A stretch of DNA of 5,744 bases from Acidimicrobiales bacterium (GTDB lineage Bacteria; Actinomycetota; Acidimicrobiia; Acidimicrobiales; Palsa-688): assembly GCA_030039575.1 (NCBI GenBank), contig JASHVH010000471.1, forward strand, positions 1 to 5,744. Reading direction: 5' to 3'. Under the pieces are notes generated by a model, which worked only from the letters and a program-made list of their open reading frames with translations, searched no databases and was not told where the DNA came from. Below are positions 5,636 through 5,744 of this stretch, one piece after another (positions within the stretch are counted from its first letter, which is position 1; the number at the start of each line of letters is the position of its first letter). The position numbers and the translations under genes were made by a program.

Positions 5636-5744
5636 ATGGAGGACCAAGTATGGCTGGCGGAGCGCTTCGAGGAGAACCGGCCCCGTCTGCGGGCGGTCGC
5701 CTACCGGATGCTCGGGTCACTGAGCGAAGCTGACGACGCCGTCC
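5636..5744 (+). CDS. ECF RNA polymerase sigma factor, SigJ/ECF41-like (3' truncated by window)
   Basis: Only the first 36 codons are inside the window, but they are distinctive. FEENRPRLRAVAYRMLGS followed by SEADDAV is the start of sigma region 2 of ECF sigma factors, in the form seen in SigJ-like (ECF41) and related ECF-SnoaL proteins. Such proteins are usually about 280-330 aa with a C-terminal SnoaL-like domain that regulates activity in place of a separate anti-sigma factor; that part cannot be seen here. ATG 5636 is supported by GGAGG at 5621-5625 (10-nt spacing) and by the normal distance from the N-terminus to region 2. The leader carries a possible ECF41-type promoter and two palindromes, and overlaps the broken end of the kynureninase remnant. 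ECF41 versus a neighbouring group (for example ECF56/SigI-like) cannot be settled from 36 residues. Confidence 0.88.
   Translation, partial: MEDQVWLAERFEENRPRLRAVAYRMLGSLSEADDAV

Overview
The window looks like chromosomal DNA of a high-GC actinobacterium. The GC content is high, GTG starts occur, and the carbonic anhydrase and P-type ATPase resemble mycobacterial-type proteins (Rv1284-like and CtpE-like, judged from memory of those families). Taxonomy cannot be taken further from sequence reading alone. Every complete gene is on the + strand.

Region 1 (1-2276) is the distal part of a carbohydrate-type (CUT1) ABC importer operon. It holds the C-terminal part of a MalF/UgpA-type permease, a complete MalG/UgpE-type permease, and 19 nt later an endonuclease/exonuclease/phosphatase (EEP) family enzyme with all the expected catalytic motifs. 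The binding protein and probably the ATPase lie outside the window. The two permease genes are joined by an unusual junction: three perfect 14-bp tandem repeats that duplicate an ATGA stop/start overlap. This gives a ladder of three 5-codon mini-ORFs, each ending on the start codon of the next, with the last ending on the first start codon of the second permease. A strong GC-rich hairpin at 2325-2345 may end this operon.

Region 2 (2395-5395) holds a complete cation-transporting P-type ATPase (815 aa, CtpE-like) and, after a 58-nt gap, a small beta-class carbonic anhydrase (164 aa) with intact zinc ligands. They may be co-transcribed, but the gap leaves room for a separate promoter.

Region 3 (5396-5744) looks at first like an empty 240-bp gap followed by the start of an ECF sigma factor gene (SigJ/ECF41-like, cut by the window end). 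The gap is not empty: on the minus strand it carries an uninterrupted, start-less remnant of a kynureninase C-terminus. The rest of that gene is missing, and the sigma gene and its upstream region occupy its place. The sigma gene leader also has a near match to the ECF41 promoter signature and two adjacent short palindromes just before the ribosome binding site.

The strongest candidates for a second look are the ATGA relay between the permeases and the kynureninase relic with the putative autoregulatory sigma leader. No wholly new multi-gene system is evident.
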